52,310 nt of DNA from Candidatus Coproplasma excrementigallinarum (GCA_018714625.1 DVNE01000024.1:1-52310); one strand, 5' to 3'. Positions 42,534 to 49,753 are shown, numbered from the stretch's first letter. The notes: generated from the letters alone by a model not told the origin. Numbers and translations: made by a program.

Positions 42534-42697
42534 CACCGCCACATATGCGCGAAATAACGCACTCTGATGGCCTATTTTTGCTTGAAGCGCCAGTTTGAAA
42601 GACCGCTGCATATGAGCCAAACAACGGCGTTCACTAAACAACTTGCCGCCTATACTTTAAAAGCAAAAGACCGCCATATATGTGGCAACCAGTGACC
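42534..42697 (+). repeat. Three spaced copies of the dispersed motif
   Basis: Copies read CCGCCACATATGCGCGAAAT (near 42536), CCGCTGCATATGAGCCAAAC (42603-42622) and CCGCCATATATGTGGCAACC (42671-42690). All keep a C/G-rich arm, a CATAT core and an A-rich tail, at starts about 67 bases apart. Confidence 0.5.
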
Positions 42698-42760
42698 ATT
42701 TACATAATCAGACAAAGCAAGAAAACGCACAAATTTACAAATAAAACGCGGGGCAAATTG

Positions 42761-42789
42761 CAAAAAAGCCGTGCAAAAAAAGCACGGCT
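42761..42789 (-). terminator. Terminator of rpsP-khpA
   Basis: The stem AGCCGTGC/GCACGGCT has an A-rich loop and runs into six T on the minus strand, 47 bases after the khpA stop. Confidence 0.85.
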
Positions 42790-42835
42790 GACTGCAGGCA
42801 CCGCGCACAGGCGGCGCGGAAAAACGGTGGAAAAA

Positions 42836-43072
42836 TTATTCCTTACCCTTTATTTCAACGACGTATTTTTTTGCGCCCTTGGGGGTGGCCGCCTTTACAA
42901 GCGTACGCAGAGCCTTGGCAATTTTGCCCTGTTTGCCGATTACCTTGCCCATATCGGATTCTTCGAGGAAGACGGTGATTTCTATGCTGTTCTCCTTCTC
43001 CTCTTCCTTATATTCTATGGCGTCTTTATATTCGGCAAACTGCTCAACGACGTATTTAACGAGTTCTAACAT
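42836..43072 (-). CDS. khpA: KH-domain RNA-binding protein KhpA
   Basis: Small RNA-binding protein (YlqC) that with KhpB affects cell wall and RNA metabolism in Bacillota. The 78 residues form one KH domain with the loop MGKVIGKQGKIAKALRTLV. It follows rpsP by 58 bases, the standard pair, and is ended by a strong terminator. Confidence 0.95.
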   Translation of the reverse strand: MLELVKYVVEQFAEYKDAIEYKEEEKENSIEITVFLEESDMGKVIGKQGKIAKALRTLVKAATPKGAKKYVVEIKGKE

Positions 43073-43130
43073 AAAAGTACTCCTTATAATTTACGGCCAG
43101 CGGCCGCCCTTAAAAAACTGAATTTATAAC

Positions 43131-43427
43131 TCAGTTCTTCTTTTTCTTATCGTTTGTCTTGGGCGCGGAGAGCTTGGTGCTCTTTTCAAGAACGCCTGCC
43201 GCAACGAGGTAGCTCTTAACCGTTTCGGTGGGCTGAACACCCTTGGAAAGCCAGTCCTTAGCCTTGTCTGCGTCTATATTGATTTCTGCGGGCGTCTTGA
43301 GGGGGTCTACATAACCAATCTTATCGATGTATTCGCCCGAACGCGCCTTTCTGCTGTCTATTACGACGATGCGGTAGAAGGGGGACTTCTTGTCACCCAT
43401 TCTGGTAAGTCTCATTTTTACTGCCAT
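43131..43427 (-). CDS. rpsP: Small ribosomal subunit protein bS16
   Basis: 30S assembly protein. The 98 residues from MAVKMRLTRMGDKKSPFYRI have DSRKARSGEYIDKIGYVDP and a C-terminal Lys-rich tail. AAGGAG precedes the chosen ATG; an earlier in-frame start would add six residues. It is followed by khpA. Confidence 0.97.
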   Translation of the reverse strand: MAVKMRLTRMGDKKSPFYRIVVIDSRKARSGEYIDKIGYVDPLKTPAEINIDADKAKDWLSKGVQPTETVKSYLVAAGVLEKSTKLSAPKTNDKKKKN

Positions 43428-43642
43428 TGTAATATTCTCCTTCAAAATTTATTAAAATTTATTTTTTATTATTAAACAAAGTTGTTACGCCAGACTGACA
43501 GTTTTGCACCACAAGCCTGCGGGTTAACCGAGGCGGGGCAATCTGCCCCTCTATTCCGACAATTTATATGCCGTACGGCATTTGATATATCGCCGCGTTA
43601 ATACGTGAGCGCGGTCTTGACTTACTAAAACAGCTTTAATAT

Positions 43643-44953
43643 TTAAAAGGGAAGTCTCCTCTTGCCGTTTTTAAGCTGTTTCATAAGCGTTTTAACCTGG
43701 TCGAACTGCTTTAAAAGCTGGTTGATTTCCTGAACGGAAGTGCCCGAACCTGCAGCAATTCTGCGCTTTCTGGAGGCGTTGATTATGACGGGGTCCTCCC
43801 TCTCCTTCTTGGTCATGGAGAGGATTATAGCCTTGGTGCGCTCCATCTTGCCTTCGTCTATGTCGCCCGCTTTGAGCTTGCCGCCCATTCCGGGGAGCAT
43901 GGACATAACCGACTGTATGCCGCCCATCTTCTTCATACTTTCGAACTGTTCGAGATAGTCCTCAAGCGTAAACGAGTTTTCGCGCAGTTTCTGCTGCATC
44001 TTTTTGGCATCGGCCTCGGTAACGGCCTGCTGGGCCTTTTCTATAAGCGTGAGCACGTCGCCCATGCCGAGTATGCGCGAGGCCATTCTGTCGGGGTAGA
44101 AGGGCTCGAGGTCGGTGAGCTTTTCGCCCGTGCCGATAAATTTTATCGGCTTGCCCGTCACCGCCTTTATGGAGAGGCAGGCACCGCCGCGCGTGTCGCC
44201 GTCCAGCTTGGTGAGTATGACGCCCGTTATCTCCAGCCGCTCGTTAAAGGTCTTGGCGACGTTTACCGCAACCTGACCCATCATTGAGTCCACGGTAAGC
44301 AGTATTTCGGAAACTTCTACGGCGGCGCAGATATCTTCAAGCTCTTTCATCAGCTTTTCGTCTATTTCAAGGCGGCCTGCCGTATCTATTATCACAGTAT
44401 CGAAGCCCTGAGAGCGGGCATATTCAACCGCCTCTTTGGCAGTCTTTACGGGGTTCTGCGTGCCTTTTTCAAACACTTCAGCCGCGGCGTTGCGCCCTAC
44501 CACCTTGAGCTGGTTGATGGCTGCGGGGCGGTAAATATCGCACGCGACGAGCAAGGGGCGCTTGCCGTTCTTTTTGAGCAGTACGGCAAGTTTGCCGCAC
44601 AGAGTGGTCTTGCCTGCGCCCTGCAGACCGCACATCATTATAACCGTAGGCGGCTTGCTTGCCACTATTAGTTTGGAGTTCGAAGAACCCATAAGCGCTA
44701 TAAGCTCTTCGTTTACTATCTTGATTACCTGCTGCGCAGGATTGAGGCTCTTTAAAATTTCCTGTCCGACGGCCTTTTCAGAGACATCTGCGCAGAACTT
44801 TTTTGCAACCTGAATGTTGACGTCAGCCTCGAGCAGGGCAACGCGCACTTCGCGCATGGCCGTCTTTATCTCAAGCTCGGTGAGCCTGCCGCGCTTGGTG
44901 AGCTTTGAAAATATATGGTTTAATCTTTCTGAAAGAGAGGAAAATGCTCCCAT
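43643..44953 (-). CDS. ffh: Signal recognition particle protein Ffh
   Basis: GTPase that delivers membrane and secretory nascent chains to FtsY. The 436 residues show the N domain, G1 MCGLQGAGKTTLCGKLA, G3 IIDTAGRLEIDEK, G4 LTKLDGDTRGG, and an M domain (from about residue 295) with the 4.5S-binding block SRKRRIAAGSGTSVQEIN. The start one base after the ylxM stop, with AGGAG inside ylxM, indicates translational coupling. The Met-rich tail is short. Confidence 0.96.
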   Translation of the reverse strand: MGAFSSLSERLNHIFSKLTKRGRLTELEIKTAMREVRVALLEADVNIQVAKKFCADVSEKAVGQEILKSLNPAQQVIKIVNEELIALMGSSNSKLIVASKPPTVIMMCGLQGAGKTTLCGKLAVLLKKNGKRPLLVACDIYRPAAINQLKVVGRNAAAEVFEKGTQNPVKTAKEAVEYARSQGFDTVIIDTAGRLEIDEKLMKELEDICAAVEVSEILLTVDSMMGQVAVNVAKTFNERLEITGVILTKLDGDTRGGACLSIKAVTGKPIKFIGTGEKLTDLEPFYPDRMASRILGMGDVLTLIEKAQQAVTEADAKKMQQKLRENSFTLEDYLEQFESMKKMGGIQSVMSMLPGMGGKLKAGDIDEGKMERTKAIILSMTKKEREDPVIINASRKRRIAAGSGTSVQEINQLLKQFDQVKTLMKQLKNGKRRLPF

Positions 44954-44954
44954 A

Positions 44955-45464
44955 TCACTCCTTTTTCTCCGCTTCAACTGCCGCATTGGCGTCGGTTTCA
45001 GCTTCGACCGCTGCCGCGTGGGCTTTGCTTTCCTCTTCCGTCTCTATAACGTCCTCGTCCTCGTCGGCGTCGACGCCGCCCTCGAGCTTTTCACACAAAT
45101 CCTCCGCCTCTGCTGAGTAATCGCCCTGCAGTATACCCTTGAGCCTGGCCACATCTTTGGAAAATTCAGGGTGAGCGGCGGCAAAGTCGTCCGCCCAACG
45201 GCAACCGCTTGTAAGAATAAGCGAAAGACGCAGGTCGCCCTCCCTTAAAAGACGGGAAAAGCCAAGCTTACGCTCGTACTCCACGAGCTGTTTTTTTGCC
45301 GAAGCAAGGCACTCTGAAACGCCCTGACGGGATATTCCCTTCTGTTCGGCTATTTCAGAAACGGTAAGGTCAAGATTGAAATGCATATCGCTGATTTCGC
45401 GCTGGGTGGGCGTTAAAAGAGGAGAATATACATCCCACAGTCTTAAAAATTTTACGTCTGCCAT
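44955..45464 (-). CDS. ylxM: YlxM-family SRP-associated helix-turn-helix protein
   Basis: YlxM is a sigma-region-4-like protein that modulates the SRP GTPase in Gram-positive bacteria. Residues 1-90 show LWDVYSPLLTPTQREISDMH and the HTH LTVSEIAEQKGISRQGVSEC. At 169 residues it is about 50 longer than usual; the extra tail (from about residue 125) is very acidic (DADEDEDVIETEEESK) and ends in an Ala/Glu repeat. It is the first gene of ylxM-ffh and has a consensus promoter at 45543-45571. Confidence 0.9.
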   Translation of the reverse strand: MADVKFLRLWDVYSPLLTPTQREISDMHFNLDLTVSEIAEQKGISRQGVSECLASAKKQLVEYERKLGFSRLLREGDLRLSLILTSGCRWADDFAAAHPEFSKDVARLKGILQGDYSAEAEDLCEKLEGGVDADEDEDVIETEEESKAHAAAVEAETDANAAVEAEKKE

Positions 45465-45542
45465 AAAAAATCACTTCCTTGTAAAAATTACGGGCAGCAA
45501 ACGCCTTGTTATATTTTAAAACTTTACAGCTTATGTGTTTAC

Positions 45543-45571
45543 AGTATAGTTCTTTTAATCGGCATTGTCAA
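45543..45571 (-). promoter_or_regulatory. Promoter of ylxM-ffh
   Basis: On the minus strand TTGACA (45571-45566) and TATACT (45548-45543) are 17 bases apart. The -35 lies in one arm of a TTGTCAAG/CTTGACAA palindrome that could be an operator or chance. Confidence 0.8.
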
Positions 45572-45789
45572 GCAATTTTACTTGACAATTTTCCAAACAA
45601 TAAAAATTGCCTTTAAATTCTTTTTACAACTCTGAGACAGGGGCAGAAAACAATTTATGCGCGGTATTAACCATTGTTAACAATTAACAACAAAAAGCTA
45701 TTTAATAAGCTAAACTTGTGTTAAATTTTGACACAGCGATATATAATTTAACAATTAAAAAGCAATGTAAATTTTGCACATCAGTTGCG

Positions 45790-45818
45790 TTGACAGTATA
45801 TAATTCGTATGATAAAAT
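45790..45818 (+). promoter_or_regulatory. Promoter of the 76-residue gene
   Basis: TTGACA (45790-45795) and TAAAAT (45813-45818) are 17 bases apart, with an 80-base leader to the gene. Confidence 0.72.
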
Positions 45819-45906
45819 TTAAATGTATGCAACCAAAAAGGGGAAAAATGCGCACTTGCGAAAAGGATGTCGCGCTCCCAAAAATATCATAAGGTGGTGA
45901 ATAATT

Positions 45907-46137
45907 ATGCGTAAAGTAATAGACGGAGTAGTTTACGATACTTTGAGCTCTACTGTCGATAAGAAATTCACCTATGGTGCACCAGGCGATCCCAACGGCT
46001 ACGAAGAGACACTTTACATTACTAATGACGGGAAATACTTTCTGTACACATACGGCGGAAAAAACTCAAAATATCCCACAGAAGACATAGTTCCTATCGA
46101 GCGCGAAAACGTTAAAAACTGGATGCTTTCCCGCTGA
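45907..46137 (+). CDS. Small conserved-looking protein of unknown function (76 aa)
   Basis: I cannot name a function. The protein starts MRKVIDGVVYDTLSS and has YEETLYITNDGKYFLYTYGG and a C-terminal IPIERENVKNW-like part (VPIERENVKNWMLSR). It is beta-rich with no membrane segment. I recall similar short Firmicutes proteins beginning M-K-K-V-I-(D/N)-G-x-x-Y-(D/N)-T, but have not verified that. A strong AAGGTGGTG site, a consensus promoter and a terminator make it a well-expressed single-gene unit. Confidence 0.8.
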   Translation: MRKVIDGVVYDTLSSTVDKKFTYGAPGDPNGYEETLYITNDGKYFLYTYGGKNSKYPTEDIVPIERENVKNWMLSR

Positions 46138-46151
46138 AAAGTACTTTGACT

Positions 46152-46180
46152 GCGCGGCAACTGGCCGCGCTTATTTTTTT
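46152..46180 (+). terminator. Terminator of the 76-residue gene
   Basis: The stem GCGCGGC/GCCGCGC is followed by TTATTTTTTT, 14 bases after the stop. Confidence 0.88.
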
Positions 46181-46182
46181 GC

Positions 46183-46213
46183 AAAAAAATGCCGCCATGC
46201 ACTGCACGGCGGT
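46183..46213 (-). terminator. Terminator of the 61-residue gene
   Basis: On the minus strand CCGCC/GGCGG with an inner TGCA pairing is followed by seven T. Confidence 0.7.
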
Positions 46214-46258
46214 AAAAAATCAGGAAATTATTGACTTAGGTATTATTTTTTTGCGTGC

Positions 46259-46444
46259 TCAAGAACGGCCTTTTTCTGCCCTGTCCTTTGGCTTATTTGC
46301 CGCAACGGAGGCGTCCTCCTGCACCTTGCCCTCATCAGCGCCTTCAGAAAGCAACTTTGCCATAGCGGCAAGTTTTTCTTCTGATAACTTATCGGAAAGG
46401 CTGTCCAGCTTGCCGTACGCCATCTTGTCGTGGTGAATTACCAT
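46259..46444 (-). CDS. Small hypothetical protein (61 aa)
   Basis: The 61-residue protein MVIHHDKMAYGKLDSLSDKL is followed by a charged helix (SEEKLAAMAKLLSEG) and an Ala/Lys/Glu-rich disordered tail. It has no membrane segment or known motif. GGGG precedes the ATG; an upstream in-frame start adds eight residues with no ribosome site. It is convergent with the gene at 45907. I do not recognise it. Confidence 0.65.
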   Translation of the reverse strand: MVIHHDKMAYGKLDSLSDKLSEEKLAAMAKLLSEGADEGKVQEDASVAANKPKDRAEKGRS

Positions 46445-46527
46445 AAAACTACCCCTTTTTACAAACAACGGCCAAACCCTGAATATACCAAAGCAGGCCG
46501 TACAAAAAGCACTTTATTTAAAAAATA

Positions 46528-46579
46528 TTATATTTCAATAAGAAAGTCCGCGCTTATATTTCAATAAGAAAGCCCGCGT
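46528..46579. repeat. 26-bp tandem duplication of the niaR 3' end
   Basis: The 26-base unit 46554-46579, which encodes the last eight codons and stop of niaR, is repeated immediately downstream at 46528-46553 with two mismatches. Confidence 0.85.
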
Positions 46580-47066
46580 CGCGCAGGGCATTCTGAATTT
46601 TATCGAGTGTGGCCTCGTCGGCGGCCGTCACGGTGTGGTAATGGTAGCCGTCCGTCACAGCCATGAGCGGTTTGGAAGCGCCGCTCACAAGCGAGCGGTA
46701 GAGCTCCTCCACATGCATCTTGTTATACAGCTCAAGACGGGCGGTAATTCGGCCATATATGCGGTGGTTTACAAAAACATCCTCTATTCTTCCGCCCAGC
46801 CCGATAATGATATACCCTTCGTCCACAATCTGTTCAAAGGAATGCCTACACTTGAACACCCTTGTGGCCGAAGGTTTTTTTGTGGCAAGAATATAGCCGC
46901 GGTTGGTAGAGATTATATCGTACCCGTTTGCGCGCAGAATGGCTATATCCTGCACTATTACCTGGCGCGAAACGCCCAGTTTTTCAGCAAGGAGCGCCGC
47001 CGACAGAGCATTGTCGCTGTTGCCGAATGTGGCGAGTATCTCCTGCCTTCTCAAATCAGCCTTCAT
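46554..47066 (-). CDS. niaR: NiaR-family niacin-responsive transcriptional repressor
   Basis: Repressor of NAD synthesis and niacin uptake genes. The 170 residues have an N-terminal winged helix (RRQEILATFGNSDNALSAAL, LGVSRQVIVQDIAILRANGY) and a 3H domain with its histidines in FKCRHSFEQIV, VFVNHRIYGRI and AVTDGYHYHTV. GGAGGG precedes the ATG. It lies downstream of nadB-nadC, which it probably represses through the palindrome at 49728-49753. Its 3' end is duplicated. Confidence 0.93.
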   Translation of the reverse strand: MKADLRRQEILATFGNSDNALSAALLAEKLGVSRQVIVQDIAILRANGYDIISTNRGYILATKKPSATRVFKCRHSFEQIVDEGYIIIGLGGRIEDVFVNHRIYGRITARLELYNKMHVEELYRSLVSGASKPLMAVTDGYHYHTVTAADEATLDKIQNALRDAGFLIEI

Positions 47067-47109
47067 TTAAGGATTTCCCTCCTTTAAAGTTGCAAAAACT
47101 GCAAATTGA

Positions 47110-47134
47110 GCGGCACATATGCCGCAACCAACGC
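47110..47134 (+). repeat. Dispersed motif copy between niaR and nadC
   Basis: GCGGCACATATGCCGCAACC followed by AACGC matches the copy at 27968-27992 at nearly every position. Confidence 0.6.
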
Positions 47135-47218
47135 AAAAATCAGCAGTGTGGTCGATGCATTTTTCAGGCCGCAAAATGCGGCGAAACACACAATCCGACA
47201 GCCGCCGCAAAAAAGTTT

Positions 47219-48076
47219 TCAGTCTACGGGGTGCAGATTTTTGAGCGATAAATCAAGCACGGGCGCGGAATGGGTAAGCGCGCCGCTCGAAACATAGTCT
47301 ACGCCCGTATCTATAATATTTTTTATGTTCTCTTCGGTGACGTTGCCGCTGCATTCGGTGAGCGCACGCCCGCCTATAAGCTCCACCGCCCTCTTCATGT
47401 CGGCAGGAGACATATTGTCAAGCATGATTATATCCGCGCCCGCCTCAACGGCCTCGCGGCACATATCGAGGTTTTCCACCTCTACCTCCACCTTGCGGAC
47501 AAAGGGAGCGTAATCGCGCGCCATTTTTATGGCTTTTGCTACGCCGCCTGCCGCGCCGATGTGGTTATCCTTTAAAAGAATACCGTCTGAAAGGTTGTAG
47601 CGGTGATTTACCCCGCCTCCGACTTTTACGGCGTATTTTTCAAATATGCGCATATTGGGCGTAGTTTTACGCGTATCGAGCAGTCTGGTCTTGCAGCCTT
47701 TGAGCAGATTTACCACCCTGCGCGTATATGTTGCAATGCCGCTCATGCGCTGAAGGTAGTTGAGCGCGGTGCGCTCGCCCGATAGAAGCACGCGTATGTC
47801 ACCAGTCACTCTGGCTACATGCTCGCCCTTTTTTACCTCGTCGCCGTCCTTTTTATACAGCTCGACCTGCGTACCTGCGTCGAGCAAAGTGAAAGTGCGC
47901 GAGAACACGTTGAGCCCGCATATTACGCCGTCCTGCTTGCAGATAAGGTCAACCTCGCCCTTTTTATAATCGGGCATTACGGCGTTGGTGCTTATATCCT
48001 CGTTGGATATATCCTCTTTGAGAGCCATCATTATAAGCTCGTCTGTGTGCAGCTTTTCAGTTACGGGGTTGTTCAC
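47219..48076 (-). CDS. nadC: Quinolinate phosphoribosyltransferase
   Basis: Converts quinolinate and PRPP to nicotinate mononucleotide. The 285 residues have the N-terminal alpha/beta part (ALKEDISNEDISTNAV), ALNYLQRMSGIATYTRR, RLLDTRKTTPNMRIFEKYAV (PRPP/quinolinate site), GGGVNHRYNLSDGILLKDNH and the C-terminal IIMLDNMSPADMK, VTEENI and DYVSSGALTHSAP. The start overlaps nadB by 20 bases. NadA, the quinolinate synthase, is not found beside them. Confidence 0.96.
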   Translation of the reverse strand: MNNPVTEKLHTDELIMMALKEDISNEDISTNAVMPDYKKGEVDLICKQDGVICGLNVFSRTFTLLDAGTQVELYKKDGDEVKKGEHVARVTGDIRVLLSGERTALNYLQRMSGIATYTRRVVNLLKGCKTRLLDTRKTTPNMRIFEKYAVKVGGGVNHRYNLSDGILLKDNHIGAAGGVAKAIKMARDYAPFVRKVEVEVENLDMCREAVEAGADIIMLDNMSPADMKRAVELIGGRALTECSGNVTEENIKNIIDTGVDYVSSGALTHSAPVLDLSLKNLHPVD

Positions 48077-49379
48077 GTTCGGCCTCCTCTATGGCATTGA
48101 GCACTATGCCCTTATAGCTCTTGAGCAGAGCGGGCACGTTTTTATATTTTTCGAGATCGAGCGAAGCCTCCGCCCTTGCGGCGGCGTTCAGGTCAATCCT
48201 CTGATAGTGCGACTGAATATCCTTTGCGGCACGCTTTGCAAATATCAGGCTTTCGAGCAGCGAGTTTGAGGCCAGTCTGTTTGCGCCGTGCACACCGTTG
48301 CAACACGTTTCGCCGACTGCGTACAGCCTGTCCATCGTAGTCCTGCCCTCGAGGTCAGAGCGGATGCCGCCCATAAAATAGTGCTGCGAAGGCACTACGG
48401 GAATACACTCGCGGAATACGTCGTACCCCTCGTCGAGACAGCGCTGCACTATCGTGGGGAAGTGCTTTATTACCTCCTCCCTGGGTATGGGGCGCATATC
48501 CAGCCATACGTGCTTGGTGCCGTCCTTCTTCATCTGCGCGAGAATGTTCTTTGTGACCACGTCGCGCGGCTGAAGCTCGTCGCAGAACCTGTGGAAATTT
48601 TTATCGAGCAGCACTGCACCTTCGCCGCGCACGCTCTCCGAAATGAGGAACCTGCGACCCTTGGTCTTTGAATAGAAGGTCGTAGGGTGTATCTGAATGT
48701 AGTTTATGTGGTCTACGGGAATGCCGTGGTTGAGGCAAATTGCAAGCGCGTCGCCAGTCAGGATACGGAAGTTGGTGGAATTTTCAAACACGCCGCCAAG
48801 TCCGCCCGAAGCGAACACCGTATAGTCGGCATAGAGCCTGTAAAGCTTGCCGTTTTTGCTGTCCTTTGCGACTATGCCGTAGCAGGTGTTGCCCTCGCAG
48901 ATTATGTCCACCATTGTTACATAGGGCGCAATAAAGATATTGCTGCGCGCGCGCACCTTCTGCATAAGTCGGGTGGTTATCTCCTTGCCCGTGCAGTCCT
49001 CGTGGAAGCAAATCCTGGGACGGGAATGTCCGCCCTCGCGCGTGTAGGCAAGCGAGCCGTCTGGATTGCGCGCAAAGCGCACGCCGCAGGCAATAAGATC
49101 GTCTATCAGCTCCTGCGAGTTGCGTATCATGCAGTCTACCGTGGCGGGATTATTTTCGTAGTGACCGGCACGCATGGTGTCTTCAAAGTAGCCCTTGTAG
49201 TCGTCCTCGTCCACGAGGCGGCAAATACCGCCCTGGGCAAGGTAGCTGTCCGACTTATCGGGCGTGTCCTTGCAGATTATAAGAATTTTTTTGTCCGTAG
49301 AGAGGTTGAGCGCGCAGTTGAGCCCCGCAACGCCCGCACCGACTATTATCACATCGTAATATTTATCCAGGTCAATCAT
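48057..49379 (-). CDS. nadB: L-aspartate oxidase NadB
   Basis: FAD enzyme oxidising L-aspartate to iminoaspartate for NAD synthesis. The 440 residues start MIDLDKYYDVIIVGAGVAGL (FAD loop), with DSYLAQGGICRL, the substrate block REGGHSRPRICFHEDCTGKE, FASGGLGGVFENSTN, QIHPTTFYSKTKGRRFLISE and the GVHGANRLASNSLLE end. The length is that of short NadB proteins lacking the extra C-terminal helix. The frame is open 84 codons further up, but this crosses a terminator and structured leader, so ATG 49379 is chosen. Confidence 0.95.
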   Translation of the reverse strand: MIDLDKYYDVIIVGAGVAGLNCALNLSTDKKILIICKDTPDKSDSYLAQGGICRLVDEDDYKGYFEDTMRAGHYENNPATVDCMIRNSQELIDDLIACGVRFARNPDGSLAYTREGGHSRPRICFHEDCTGKEITTRLMQKVRARSNIFIAPYVTMVDIICEGNTCYGIVAKDSKNGKLYRLYADYTVFASGGLGGVFENSTNFRILTGDALAICLNHGIPVDHINYIQIHPTTFYSKTKGRRFLISESVRGEGAVLLDKNFHRFCDELQPRDVVTKNILAQMKKDGTKHVWLDMRPIPREEVIKHFPTIVQRCLDEGYDVFRECIPVVPSQHYFMGGIRSDLEGRTTMDRLYAVGETCCNGVHGANRLASNSLLESLIFAKRAAKDIQSHYQRIDLNAAARAEASLDLEKYKNVPALLKSYKGIVLNAIEEAEREQPRN

Positions 49380-49421
49380 ATAGCACCCACGCAAATTTTT
49401 GCAGTGATTTTTTAGTCCTGA

Positions 49422-49456
49422 AGTTAAAAATAAAGCCGCGGCTTTTCTGCCGCGGC
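49422..49456 (-). terminator. Attenuator-like terminator upstream of nadB
   Basis: On the minus strand the stem GCCGCGGC/GCCGCGGC with loop AGAAAA is followed by TTTATTTTTAA. It lies 43 bases before the nadB start and about 250 bases after the promoter, so it can control read-through. Confidence 0.85.
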
Positions 49457-49706
49457 TGAATGTTACCGTAAGGCGGTAATCACGGCCGGAAATACACCGT
49501 CCCCGCGAGCCTGCCTTGCACGAACAAACACCCTGCGGCCGGCAGTACACCGACGCCGCTGTGCCCGTTCTTTTGCGCCCAGGACGGACAATGCCGTCCC
49601 ATGCAAAGCGGCCGGCAATACACCGTCGCACGCTTACATATGCGCAACCTTAAGAGGAAGAGTTTCGCTCTTCCACGGGCAATACACCCTCACCTTTCCT
49701 AAGGTT
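49457..49706 (-). ncRNA. Structured nadB leader RNA with four tandem hairpin motifs
   Basis: The leader contains four copies of a motif which in RNA reads GACGGUGUAUUGCCGGCCG: plus-strand positions 49674-49692 (diverged), 49609-49627, 49536-49554 and 49483-49501. Each can form CGG-UGUAUUG-CCG, a 3-bp stem with a 7-base loop, and the loop is nearly constant. Between them lie additional hairpins, including GGAAGAG/CTCTTCC, GGACGG/CCGTCC and TACCG/CGGTA, and an outer AACCTTA/TAAGGTT stem around the first. An intrinsic terminator follows. No known riboswitch class that I can recall matches. Confidence 0.6.
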
Positions 49707-49712
49707 GAGCTT

Positions 49713-49741
49713 AGTTTACACTAAAACTTTACACCTGTCAA
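49713..49741 (-). promoter_or_regulatory. Promoter of nadB-nadC-niaR
   Basis: On the minus strand TTGACA (49741-49736) and TAAACT (49718-49713) are 17 bases apart, giving a 330-base leader. Confidence 0.7.
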
Positions 49742-49753
49742 GTTATGTGTAAA
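49728..49753. promoter_or_regulatory. Candidate NiaR operator
   Basis: TTTACAC-N12-GTGTAAA is a perfect 7-base palindrome overlapping the nadB -35. A further TTTACAC half site lies at 49715-49721 over the -10. The position suits repression by the NiaR encoded in the same operon. Confidence 0.62.

Larger units (their letters stand above)
42502..42835. other. 334-base gap between khpA and rimM with three dispersed motif copies
   Basis: Contains motif-like copies at 42534-42564, 42601-42634 and 42669-42697, spaced about 67 bases apart, and the khpA terminator. The regular spacing suggests local duplication of a unit of about 67 bases, now much diverged. No gene was seen. Confidence 0.5.
45465..45906. 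other. 442-base AT-rich divergent promoter region
   Basis: Contains the ylxM promoter, the promoter of the small gene at 45907 and an inverted repeat TTGTCAAG-N8-CTTGACAA at 45565-45588 overlapping the ylxM -35. Nothing else was recognised in the AT-rich middle. Confidence 0.6.

Noticed and set aside
48057-49631. Long form of NadB with an 84-residue N-terminal extension
   Set aside because: The extension crosses an intrinsic terminator and the repeated leader hairpins, and NadB proteins begin at the FAD-binding strand. Openness of the frame follows from the GC-rich repeats.
49483-49692. Possible small CRISPR array
   Set aside because: The four repeats are not identical, the spacing varies (53-73 bases), no cas genes are present, and the repeats lie in a transcribed leader with a terminator.
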